In this document: positions 14,431 through 26,659 of the stretch, one piece after another
How positions within the stretch are numbered: position 1 is the first letter of the stretch
Layout: every line of letters begins with the position of its first letter
NCBI GenBank assembly: GCA_905250115.1
Contig: CAJNOI010000128.1
Location: forward strand, 90,394 to 154,393
DNA length: 64,000 nt
Origin: Adineta steineri
Taxonomy: Eukaryota > Rotifera > Eurotatoria > Adinetida > Adinetidae
Reading direction: 5' to 3'
Program-made: the position numbers and the translations under genes
The notes under the pieces: model-generated
The model's input: only the letters and a program-made list of their open reading frames with translations
Database searches by the model: none
Told to the model about the DNA's origin: nothing

Positions 14431-15317
14431 TAAACGTTGTTTAAGACGTTCTTGTGTTTGAGCAAGTCGTTTTCGATTAAGTGTTGAACAACTAGCTGCA
14501 TCAGCAAGAATAGAATTTTGTTCCATTGATGTTGTATTAGAACAAAAACCAAATGGTAACATTAATGGTTCACGTGGATAAGCTTTAAATGGTCGTGTTG
14601 GTTTACCATTTTTATTTGTTAATAAAAAAGGAAAATTATTTGTTGATTGAAGATTTTGTAACATTGTTGAAATAAGTTGTTGATTTGGTGATAATGATGG
14701 TGGAGTAGTAGTATATTCATTCATGTCATCTGTTGAACGACGAGATGAAAAATCTATTGGACTTTCAGCTGTTGATGATGCTGAAGATGTTGATGGTGGA
14801 GATATAGGCTCAAGTTTTTGTTGTTGCTGATGAGCTTGACGTTGTGCTGCAGCTGCAGCAGCAGCGGCGGCCATAACTGCTGCAACATTTTGTTGAGTAA
14901 GTAATTGCATTAATAATTCTTGTTGTTGTTGTTGTTGTGTTGGTGATGCAGACATGGGAAGAGAATCGATTGGAATTTGCTGTTGTACTTGTTGTTTTTT
15001 ATGAGTTAAATTTGTTGTAACAGCAAGTTTTGTTTGTGAACACTCACTTTCTACTTTTTCTATAGCTTGTGCTAATAATTGAAGACGATAATGTTGTTGT
15101 TGAGTATGATCTGTATTAGGACTAAAAGATGATTCTTCGTTTTTCACCGGACCAACCTGAGAACATAGAAAAACAAATGATATCTTGTCTACTCATGACA
15201 CATATATGTAAATATTATATCTTTTATTTCTTTTTTCTTTTTCTTTTTTTTAATAATTACGAAAAAAATAAGGAGTCGATATTCGATTAGGTCACTATAA
15301 TATGCAAGACTTACCAT
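13993..15317 (-). CDS. PAR-domain bZIP transcription factor, copy B
   Basis: Exons 15317-15315 (ATG only, followed by GTAAGT), 15156-14156, 14092-13993; 367 residues. The N-terminus is rich in Gln and has a run of nine alanines. The PAR motif (NGKPTRPFKAYPREPLMLPF), basic region (WERRRKNNEAAKRSRDSRRA) and zipper (LEQENMKLRLELSQLKQE) are nearly identical to copy A, and the zipper intron sits at the same codon. Copy B lacks the 57-base intron of copy A. Both also keep a PIDFS motif N-terminal to the PAR domain, possibly an activation or co-factor site. Predicted role: nuclear DNA-binding regulator able to homodimerise or pair with copy A; the pairing is inference. Confidence 0.9.
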
Positions 15318-18300
15318 TCTTTAAATATCGATGCTGTTTTCGGAATTATTTTTGTTATTCACCGGGAATATCTGTTTTTGTTGTTCAACAACAACACTAT
15401 CAATCTACACAAACGTCCTTCTGAGTATGGAAGAAAGCGAATACTATATTTTTTTTTTGGTCGCGTCCAATGACGAAGAAGAGTGATTGCGTGATTTAAT
15501 TCTTTTTTCCTCTCTCCCTCTCTCTCTCGTTTCTATTTTCTTGCGTCGTTTTTTTTTACTTATGTATGTGTGATTGCATTAGATTACTATTACTCCGCGT
15601 CATAGGCAGTAACAGCAGTTTCTTGTTTTCTTGTTTTTTTTTCTCTTGCGTAAGTTAAGAACGACAGACAGAACACACGTTCTGTCGTTTTGCTATTATC
15701 ATCAAAGAACAGAACGCGACAACCGATTCTCTATTATCGCTAGTTCTCCATCGTCTTCTTTAGTATAGTTATAAAATAGTACCCGGGTTTCTGACGATGG
15801 ATGTATTTTTCTGTCGAATCGAATTATGTAATTTTCCTTCTTTTTTTCTCTCTTATTTTCTTTCTTTTCTATCCCTTTCTATGCCATTTTTATGTAATAT
15901 TACGTTATATAGTCGTGTCTATACCGACTTGTTTTTTGGCCTTGTTCGTTTTTTTCCTCATCTCACGCAATCACCATAAAAAAAAATATATATAGAAGAT
16001 CCTTGGCAATAGCAATAACATGTCGATGACAACAACAACTGCAATAGTTGTCAGCAAATTATTCTTTCTTCTCTTTTTTATATAACGCGCAAATATCGAT
16101 CTCATTTTACAACTTACCTCATCAATAATATTCATCATATAAAAAAAAAGAAAGTTTTTTGTTATAAAATGCTTCTGTTGTTTAATAACATGTGCAAATG
16201 CAAATAAGTTTGATGACCTTGAACACAATTGTAGAGTGACCGATGGTACAATATGAATCTTTCTCTTTCTATATTTTTCTTTCTTTTTTTTCTCTCTCTA
16301 ACTCAAGGTCAATCGGATGCTATGCAATTGCATGAGCACACACACACACGCACACGCACATATTCTTATTTTTTCGTGCTCGTTCGATAAGTTTATACAT
16401 AACGTATGCTCGCGCGTTTATTTGTTAAGAAGAATAGTGGCGGTCAACATCCATCGGTCACAACCAAGGTTAAACTTTTGCGTGTATATGTTTCATAAGG
16501 TCGCATAGCGCACAATACATATTTTTTCTTTTCCCTTCTCTTTTATCCATTCATGCTTTAATCACACATATATGCATATCTGTCAAATATTATTATAGAC
16601 AAAAAAAGAAAAAGTCCTTGTATAAAACACAATTGTTATAATAGGAAATAAAAAAATATATATAAATGAATGAACTTAAAGTACAACAATATTATTTCGA
16701 ATATAGTCATTTATTATATTGAATAACAAAATAACAAAAGAACGGAATATAGCATTAATAGTCAAGGAAAATTGTCTATCTTTTTATTCTCTAATGAAGA
16801 CTAAATTTATTATTAACGATTATATTTTAGTTTTCTGTCAAAAATGAATATGAGATTCATATATATATATTGAATGTTGTTATTTAATACATAACAAGTA
16901 GTTTATAATGAATCGTAAGTACTTGAGTTCTGATGAGTAGTATTAGATACGGAGTGCATTTTTCCTGTAAAAAAATGTTATTTTCTCTAGAGCAAAATAA
17001 TGTTCAAGTTAGATTAAGTAAAAGAACATACTACAATATCTGAATTGGTATGAAGCATTTTTAAGAATGTTTTCTTGTTTATTATAATTAATTAAAATTT
17101 ACGAGAGAGACAAAGAAACAAAATGTCAGTATACTTATTATTGAATTTTATAAAAGAAAGATAAGGTCAAATGAATATTATTCAGTAGTAAATGATTCGG
17201 AATTGAGATAAATAAAGCAAGATAACATATATTAATTATAGTTTTATAGTTTTCTATTAGTAGAATATGAATAGAAGATTTTTGTTTTTCTATTCTCAAT
17301 TCTGATTATATGTTTTTTATGTGTAATAATGTTCTTACTTTCATGTAGGAATAAATAAAGCTTATATTTTCTAACATTGGAATTAGTCACTTCATAATTA
17401 AAAATTCTTTATGTTTACCATTGACTTGAACGTATCGTATAATAGACCGAATGTTTTCTTATTACAAGAATTCACGTATTTAATATAAAAAAACTGATTA
17501 AATTTATTTTTATAATAGATGCACCTATATGATCGCATGCTTCGGAAACTGAGACATTTAATCATCATGTTGTGTAACTGACTATTCACTAAAAGATTTA
17601 TGCCTCATAAAACATATTTCTACATGCATAGATATGACTTCGACTTCTCTACGGCATCAAGTTATTAAATCCTTATTTATCAAGAATAGCCTAGAGGCTA
17701 TATCTACTATAGATGTGACATACTCAATTGTATGTGTAGAATGATGAACCTATTCAGTTTACTAATTGAACTTGATTTTGAATACTAAATATAAGATATC
17801 ATATAAAATCGTAGTATATGAAGCCGAAAGACAGAATTACATATTAAACTTTTCTTTGAAACAGATACTATTGCGTATATTTAATATCTATTGTAATATA
17901 TAAATCATCTTCTCTTACCGTCACATTTATCATAATCTAAAATAGCTTGTCGTCTTATGAAAATCTACCATATACACATAGAAGAAGAAGAAAACCAATT
18001 ATTCTTTTGTACTTGAGATTGTCAAATTAATAAAAGTTTTAACAAATAATCTCTCTTGTGACATAATTTATGATATTCTTCTGTCAAAGTTACATATCAA
18101 ATGAGTATTTTCTTACAAGGAATTTCAAAGAAAAAGTAATTCGAAAACTAAACTTGCTTAGTTTTATAACAAGTCAATTATATTATATAAATATGAAAAT
18201 TTATGGAGATTAACAATACCAGCAATGTTATCTAAGATTTCTCTTGCCTACTCTTATAAACTTCAAATATTTCAGAAATCTTGGAACAACGTTTGCTCTT

Positions 18301-20780
18301 AAAATTATTAGAAATTTCAAGAATTTGATAGATGCGCTTCGAGAGATTTACAAAGTTTGAACAAGTTAATAGTCTTCAGAGGCTTTTATTAAACTATCAT
18401 ATACTATTATATTTACATTTGGGTTTTGTATAACCACAATCTGCCGCTATGTATTTTATTTGATAGCATATTGTTGTTGTTGTTCTTCTAATATCTGTTC
18501 AGTTATACAGAAGATTGGTATAATTATTATTCTTTTTATTATAACAATCAAATATTAAATTTATATGATACTTTAATGTATACTACAATTCTATATCTTC
18601 TAATATACTTATGAAAGTTTACCAATAAATGTTAATAATATAATTTTACTATATTTTCTATTCTCTGCTAAGTTATCGAAAAAATTATTGATGGAAACAG
18701 TAGCAAAATATTATTCATCTTAGATGATGAATGCGAACTAAATTTTCTATATACATCCTAGGTGATTCATACACTTTTTTGTTTCTAAGTTTGTTATAAC
18801 TATAAATAATAATATGATAGACGATACTAGATTAAGTTCTATCACATTAATTATGTTGTGGTGTATGAATTTTATAGACTCAAATGAACATTATATAATC
18901 TAAGTTGAAGAGAAAAGAATTTTTTTTAAGTAGTAGTAAACATCATTTTTTTAATTATTGCACTGAAATATTATTACGCATTGAATTTACTTACTATTAA
19001 ATAATCTACTTAGAGTATAAAACTTCAGCCGATACTTAATCACAACGTTTCCTTTTTAAAAAGGTCATCGTAGCATCATAATTCTAAGTGAACTTTAAGT
19101 GTAAATAGAGAAAATATTGTATTAATCTATTAGGAAAATTCTGAGATATAAAGTATAACATTTTAAACAATAACCTATTTATGCGGTTTATTTTTCAAGA
19201 CTAAAATTATATTAATTCGCATTTGCATTGTTCAATCAAAAAACTAGAAGAGAACGAGTTCTGTTGTGATATATTTAGTAGGTCTATCAGTTAAATAAAT
19301 ACCATTGTAATTATTAAGATCATAATTACATATGAAAACATCATTTAATTATTTATATTACTACATACATGTTCTTTTTAATTATGTTTTTTCTCCGACG
19401 AAATACTTTATAGATAGTTTTGTCATTCTACATGTTACTAAGATTTCGCGATCGTCTTAATTGATATTTTTCACAATATCATTCAATAACTCACATGAAA
19501 GTTAGACTCTCCATTTCTTTGTTTTACCATTATACTCATAAGATAATATATTATAGAATGAATCCTTGTAAAAGTACTCCGTTTACAATACCTTACTTCT
19601 ACTATGTTATAGAAACCATCAGATACTCTATAATTATGTGACACTCCTCACAACATGTTCGATGAGATCATTATTTGAAGGTTTTCTCCATGAAATATTA
19701 TAGAAACTATAGAAATATTTCAGATACAGAGGTATTTTCAGTAATCTACTTAGTCATTATTCTACGACATATTGATACAAATATTTTCTCAATAGTTTTT
19801 TCCTTCCTAGTTTTACTAAATATTTTATAATATAATATTCATTGATAATGGAAGATCAACAATAACATGCTTAAACTTTGATATCGAACGACATATTATA
19901 CGTGATTTTCTTTTTCTAAATAAATAATCGATAGTACAAACGATAAATTGATGGTTATTCATTATGTCTTTCTTCTTTTATGAAATATAAAACTTCAAAT
20001 GAGGATCGAAATACAAATTCCTCCATAGAACAACTACGTATCTGTTATTATATACATACGTTATGTATTATTAGTTTTCATATTTTTAATAGCCTATGAA
20101 TGAGTTCAATCAAAGAAGAAAAGATAATTTGTGAATCCGTTTATTCTATCTTGATGACAAGTCGGAAATGAAAAAACAAGATATGAATTCATGCATAGTC
20201 TTTAATTATATAGGAAATATCTGTTGTAACTTATAAAATTCCGTTATATAGTACTAAATTTTGATTACTAGTTGTATATGAACAGCTTATGAAAAGTAAA
20301 CTTTCAAATCTGCGAAATGATTTACTTTATTTGAGTTTTGCAAATTCAGCACCTGACTTGGAATCATTATTAATCTTTTTCGTTTCTAAGATTATAGAAA
20401 GAAGTTGTCCTTTGTGCAAATACATTAATAGATTATACATTACTTATTCAGAAACTTAAATCAATATGATAATATTTAAGATCTTTAAAGACTGTTATCT
20501 CCCTAACAGAGATAAAACAGCGTATATAATATTGTGTAAGATTAACAAAAAATATCTCTACTTATGATGATATCGAATAATACTTATCATAAGTTTATGA
20601 TACAGTTTTGTCAATCGAATTCTAATATTATTGACTCTATAACTATTATTTGAATTCATTTTAACATTGTATTACACAAAAGAATGTACAATTTTTGCTT
20701 TTAAAAAATTGTATTTTTTCTTCTTCTCGGTAAACGAATGCTTGTCAATTTGTTAATCAAATAATCAGAATAAATATGAA
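15318..20780. other. Long gene-poor stretch upstream of PAR bZIP copy B
   Basis: The first few hundred bases probably hold the promoter and 5' UTR of copy B. They are pyrimidine-rich with long T and CT runs. A CA/CG-rich tract sits near 16336-16360. From about 16.6 to 20.7 kb I see only AT-rich sequence without convincing exons, RNA genes or repeats. It could hold distal regulatory DNA; nothing in it was identified. Confidence 0.45.
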
Positions 20781-21720
20781 TTATGAATTTTTTTCCGCTA
20801 ATTCAACAGAAATTTTTCCATTTACATCACAAAAAAATAAATCACATGTTTTTAAATTAAATATTGCTGGTTGACCAAAGATCATATGCCAAGTATATTC
20901 AAGTGTTCTACCAGTTAAATAATCCGAATAGTAACTGGAATTAATATAGCTCATTATGTTTGAATAAAATACTTTCGGATGTTTAAGAATAGCTTCTTTT
21001 CGAACTACAAATGATGCACAACAATGTGTTTGAATTCCAGTTAATGGTGGTGGACCAAGTTCTTTTTGTAGAACATCTACCCATAATCGATAATTAACTG
21101 ATGCTTGTAATTCTAGAGCTTTATGTTGAAATCGAGATTCAGTTCTTGTACTAGTCAATGGCATATAACTATATTTATTCCATTTTAAAGCTCGTAATGC
21201 AACGACAACATCATTTGGATCCTTTTGATGCGAGGAAGTTCGATGTGCATGAATAAAAGCTATTGATGATGGTAAATTTGAATAAAAATCAACAATATAA
21301 CGAAGATAAACCACAGCTTCTCTGCCTTTGTTTACTAATAGACTATGACTTATTAATGGATCAGATGATCTTGTATAAACAATATGTGGAATTTTATCAC
21401 CAATAAATAAATCAAGCCAATTTAAATCTTCATTATAATGAGATACAACAATAATTCTAGTTAATTGTGATTGTATGTTTGTTTGATTAGATGAATTTCT
21501 TGTTTTATTAATATATGATATATTAGAAGATATAAACTGACATTGATGAGAAGTATGAAAAAAAAAATAATAATAAAGTTACAATAACTATCGGAATCAA
21601 ACGACGATAATCAAGAGATAAGAGACAACCTAAAAACTGATATATATATATATGTCAAAGATTTTTTTTGTCTACCTTTTTACCTTTTACTTTAACAATA
21701 AGTTGAAAAAATATTTTCAT
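20781..21720 (-). CDS. DUF3431-type membrane-anchored protein of unknown function
   Basis: Two exons, 21720-21684 and 21629-20781, joined by a 54-base intron; about 294 residues if one T in a run of ten (21558-21567) is surplus. The predicted order is a short cytoplasmic tail, one membrane segment (LIPIVIVTLLLFFF), then a lumenal domain with DUF3431-like motifs: VVSHYNEDLNWLDLF, IPHIVYTR, NKGREAVVYLRYIVDFY, NLPSSIAFIHAHRTSSHQ and a C-terminal FGQP segment. The family is uncharacterised; the type II topology and the conserved His/Asp/Glu resemble Golgi glycosyltransferases, but the activity is unknown. The 5' exon rests only on splice sites and on producing a plausible anchor. Without the homopolymer correction the frame runs only downstream of the run. 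Confidence 0.7.
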
Positions 21721-23236
21721 TGATTTAGCCTTTCAACAATACTATCAGTTGTCAAGAAACAAAAGAATGCGTTTAAAAATTTAAAAGATGTATACATGAA
21801 TTTATTTTTTCGTTTTTTTTGCTTTCTGTTGGAATGTTAATAAAGATACATATTTACTAACAGAAACTTAGTGTTCAACAAGAATTTAATTTAGAAAAAT
21901 AGATTTTCATTTTCGAATATGCTTGGCATGTGATAAAATAAAATTTATTATTTAATAAAATCGAAATAAATATAAATTGTTCAAATTTGAATATAGTATT
22001 AAAATTTATTATGTTTTCCATTTTCTTAATCAGATAAAAAATATACTGTTACATGTCAACATTTGCCCTTTTTATGCTTTCAAATGAAAAACAAACTTTG
22101 AAAAGTATCGTGTGAATAAGTTTCATCTTAAATAAACATATCAGTCCATAGTTTTTGTTTATGTAACAAACGTCTACTGCAATGCATTTCAAATGTTTTC
22201 GTCCATTTTATTTGCCCAGGTGAAAAAGAACTGGTTAATGTAACTTCTTTTTGTTCCATTTTCAAGTAGAAAAAGATCCATGAACTCTAGCGTCGTTCGT
22301 CATTTGTCTGTATTCTAATAAAATTAAAATCTTTATTACATAGATTCTGATATAATATTCGTGTTTACAACGAAGACAAAAAAACTATTTTTTTTTCGAT
22401 AACCGTTCTGACATATGGCAGTTTAAGTATATGACGCATATCAATAGATTATGGTAAAAAATGCGTGCCATAAATACTTTCTCAATTGTAATTCTTTATT
22501 AGTTATCTCATGATAAAACATATTTTGAAGATTTTAATTTTTTTTTGCGACAATGTTTGATCATAATAGTATTGACGATTCAAAATGAAAATTAATGTGT
22601 TAATGCGTGAAAGGTACAATCATATATTTGACCATTTTCAACAATGCAAAATGTATTTTAACTATCTACTGTATATGCACTTTTATTTTAAAGGAAAAAT
22701 ATACCTTTAAAAAATAAAATGACGAGATAATTTGCCGTCATATCTTACCAATACTCTAAGACAACTTTGTAGGTTAGATAAAAACTTGTTATAAAAGTAC
22801 GCAATGATATTATTATTTTAATTTTCTTTCTATTATTAAAAGACAAAAGAAAAATCTTTATTTTACCCATTCTTTTGTAAATAATAATTATGATTATTTA
22901 AAATGACATCATCATTTCATCATAAGTATGAATCTTTATACAATCGCAATAATAAAAAAGAACGCATGATATCTTTTTCATGTTTTTATATTGACACAAT
23001 GCTTTTTTTATCATAAGAGTAGATTTAAAATATTTTTCTTTTATCTTCTTACTTCATATTAAATCCAAGAAAAACAGAATAGAGTATAATAAAAGAAAGT
23101 ATATTACAGACTACGTCTTTTATCTATTGTCATACGTGTATATTTCAGTTGTTGTTGTCATCATTGTTCTTCGCTTGTTAAAGTATTTTCGATCAACAAG
23201 CAAAAAACACGATATAATTTTTTTTCTTTAGCAAAA
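21721..23236. other. Divergent intergenic region between DUF3431 gene and SLC5 gene
   Basis: About 1.5 kb, very AT-rich, shared upstream region of two divergent genes. It holds no exon that I can support. Just before the SLC5 start is a pyrimidine tract ending in a splice-acceptor-like CTTTAG six bases before the ATG. Confidence 0.45.
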
Positions 23237-26078
23237 ATGGCACACCCTACATTGAGTGCTGTAGATTATGTTCTTCTTGTTATACTTCTTCTATCATCAG
23301 CTGTTATTGGTGCTATATTTGGATTTTTCAAATCAAAGAAAAGTTCAGCAAAGGAATTTCTTCTAGGTAAGAATTTGAATTTTTTGTTTCGTAAAAGAGA
23401 TTATTGATATATATTTTCTTTATTGTAGCTGATGGTGGTATGGGGGTAAATATAGAATGAAAAATCAATCATATTGTTTTATGTAATTATTTTATATATA
23501 GGTGGTTCCGACAGCTCTTAGTATTATGGTTTCGTTTCTATCAGCAATTACTCTATTAGGAACACCGAGTGAAATTTATATGTTTGGAACAATGTATTGT
23601 TATCAAGGTAAAACAAATCAAAGCTTCTTCCTAATTTTTATCAGTAAATAATTCAAATTTTGATTATTTATAAAAGACGTGAAAAATTCGAATTAAGTTT
23701 GGGCATACGAAAAAAATATAGATCAGTAGTTCTTCGTAATCTATATATTATCTAGATCTTTTATCTTACTAAAGACTCGTTTGTTACTACTTCTATTCTC
23801 TATTTTATAAACTTCAGCATTAAATTTAAAATCTGATAGATTCAAATAAACATCCTTATAGTTCTAAAAACTGTCCATAATTATAACAAAGTACTTTGTC
23901 AAGTACATATAATATACTACTGTAAGACTTTTATTGATACAATAAATATATTTTAGCTATTTCATGGACAATTGCATCGACAGTAACAGCTTTAGTGTTC
24001 ATGCCAAAATTTCGTGAAATGAATTGTACAAGTGCTTATGAAGTAAAATTTTTTATTTAGTATTTCTTTTATTAATTATTAAAAAAATATAACTTAGTAT
24101 TTAGAAAAACGTTTCGATCGTTCTGTACGCATGTGTGCATCATTTACTTTTTCATTTTTTATGGTAATAACAAAACTACATATTAATTCGATAGTTTATT
24201 CTATTAATTTTATAAATAGTTAATCTATATGGCAATTGTTTTATATGCTCCTGCATTAGCACTTAGTCAAAGTAATTTTATTTCGTTTGATAAAAACGTA
24301 AAATTGAACGATTGATTTTATTTAGCTACTGGTTTAAATATTTGGCTTTCTGTTGTTTCAATCGGTGTAATTTGTACATTTTATTCGTCGGTGGTATGTA
24401 AAAGCTAATAAAAATATTTTCAAAAACAAAAAATGTGACTTCTTTTTTTTCTCTTGAAATTAGGGTGGTATGAAAGCAGTTATTTGGACGGATGTTTTAC
24501 AAGCAGTTGTCATTCTTGTTGGCCTTCTCGCTACGATTATAAAAGGTTATAAAAAGATACGAACGAAAATTTAATGAAAATAAAATATTTTTTAGGTTTA
24601 ATTGTAATGGGTGGTTTTGAACCTACATTTTCCATAGCATCGAAAGGCGGACGAATTCAATTTGATAGGTATTTTTCAAAGATTCATTTTCATAAATACG
24701 AGAGGGTGTGGGTGTAGGTTTATAAGTCATTCTTCCCTCATAATAGATACCCACACCCATACAGGTTAAATATTATTAAAAAGTTTTCTTTTCAGTGTAA
24801 GTTTCGATCCTCGAGTTCGTCATACAGTATGGTCATTACTTATCGGTGGTACATTTAATTCTTTGGCAACATATGGTTTTAATCAAACACAAGTACAACG
24901 TTATATGTGTGTTCGTTCAACTCGTGCTGCTAAACAAGCATTATTTATAAATGCAATTGGTGCTGCTATTGTTATTCTTCTAAGTGGTTTTATTGGAGTT
25001 ATTCTTTATGCATATTATGCTGATTGTGATCCATATACAGCTAAATATGTTACAGATATTGATCAAGTCTTTCCTTATTTTGTTATGGAACGATTAAGTG
25101 AAAATCCAGGTTTACCAGGTATTTTTTTAGCTTGTATTTTTTCTGGTTCATTATCAACAATATCATCGGGTTTAAACGCTCTTGCAGCTGTTATTATTGA
25201 AGATGTTTATAAGGGTTTAATGCGAAAGAAAATAAGTGATGAACGACAAGGTCTTGTATCAAAACTCTTTTCAATTGTATTAGGAGTTGTTGTTGTATTA
25301 TTAACTTATGTTGTTAGTTTTCTTGGATCAGTACTAAATGCTGCATTATCTTTATTTGGTGTTTTATCTGGACCAATAATGGGTGTATTTTTTCTTGGTT
25401 TCTTTTTTCCACAAGCGAATCGTCATGGAGGTCGTATTGGTTTTCTAGCAAGTCTTTGTTTACAATTATGGATATTTTTGGGTGCACAAATAACAAAAAA
25501 ACAAATGAAAAGTGAAAGTTTACCATTCAGTATTAGTAATTGCTCTTCTTATATAAATCAAACAATAACAACAACTAATTCATTCAAGTAAAATATTTAA
25601 ATGAATAAACACATATATTTTTTAATTATTATATATTTTTATTTAGACGTGATCCATTACTTGATTTTTATTCTATTAGTTATATGTGGTATACACCTAT
25701 AGCTGTTGGTGCTGTTATTATTGTTGGATTAATTGTATCATATTTAACACATCCACTTAAACCTAATGAAGTTGATCCGAAATATCTTATATCAATAGGT
25801 GATGTTTGTTGTTGTTGTTTACCTAAACCTATTCGAAAATGGTTTCGATTTGGTGTTGATTATGATGATTATTATGAAGATAAAGTTTGTATTCGATTTT
25901 GTTTTTACTTTTAAATATTAAAATAATGTTTGATTTTTTTTAGGAGAATAATGATCGTAATGATATTGAAATGAAATCTAGAGAAAAAAAATCAAATACA
26001 TCTGGGCCAAATAGAATTTCACCAGCCCCATCAATGCCACACAATTACGATAATCAAGTAATGGATAACTCGGACTAA
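23237..26078 (+). CDS. SLC5 family sodium-coupled solute transporter (SMCT/SMVT-like)
   Basis: Twelve exons: 23237-23366, 23429-23445, 23502-23607, 23957-24042, 24098-24163, 24220-24271, 24326-24393, 24464-24545, 24596-24668, 24796-25587, 25647-25884, 25944-26078; 614 residues. The protein begins with a membrane segment (YVLLVILLLSSAVIGAIFGF), has SLC5 signatures (SFLSAITLLGTPSEIYMFGT, GGMKAVIWTDVLQAVVIL, the NQTQVQRYMCVRS loop, GSLSTISSGLNALAAV) and about 13 hydrophobic segments, ending in a cytoplasmic tail. Within SLC5 the pattern fits the monocarboxylate/multivitamin branch (SLC5A5/6/8/12); substrate is not decidable by eye. Exon 2 is only 17 bases. Intron 9 carries a telomere-like hairpin. 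A 3' splice-like site lies just before the ATG. Confidence 0.92.
24702..24765. repeat. Telomere-like hairpin element, copy 1 (SLC5 intron)
   Basis: Inverted arms GAGGGTGTGGGTGTAGG and ATACCCACACCCATACAGG surround about 25 bases. The G-rich arm resembles degenerate TGTGGG repeats. Related hairpins occur at 31891, 37124, 38356 and 39964. Confidence 0.65.
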
Positions 26079-26659
26079 ATAATCTCCATATGAATATCTT
26101 TTAATAATGATAAAAATTATTATGATTGTAAAAGCATAAATGTAAAGTTCACTTTTCTACGAATATATTATGTATATTCATATTATTTTACAAAATAAAT
26201 AAAAATTAAATAAACCTCTTGTGAACATTCATAAATGCGTTGCGAAACACTGTATTTCTTTATTTCTAATTCTTTCTGATCGTATTTGTCTTTTCAGTTC
26301 ACTACTCATCTGATTTTATTTCATGAGAATTAATTATACTCGATATTATAGAGTATTCATACTTGATTTTACAATCAAATGACCATATAGATTTTGAAAA
26401 AATAAAAAATAAAGTCATGCAACCTTTGCTGATTATAAACGAAGATACAATATTCATGTCTATTATACACCATTATATATCGCTAAAACAATCTTAACAA
26501 AAACGTTGTATACAATTGTTTTGTTGATTCTGTCATTTTGTAGTTCACTTCATTTTTTTTCCATTTTCTATCGTTTAACAAGTAATTGCAACATCATTTG
26601 CAATAAATAACAAAATATCATATAAGACTATACAACCCGCATTTCATTAGCAGTGACCG
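26079..26659. other. SLC5 3' region and upstream region of F-box/LRR gene
   Basis: AAATAAATAAA-type polyadenylation signals lie near 26190-26215. Nothing else is recognised. Confidence 0.5.
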
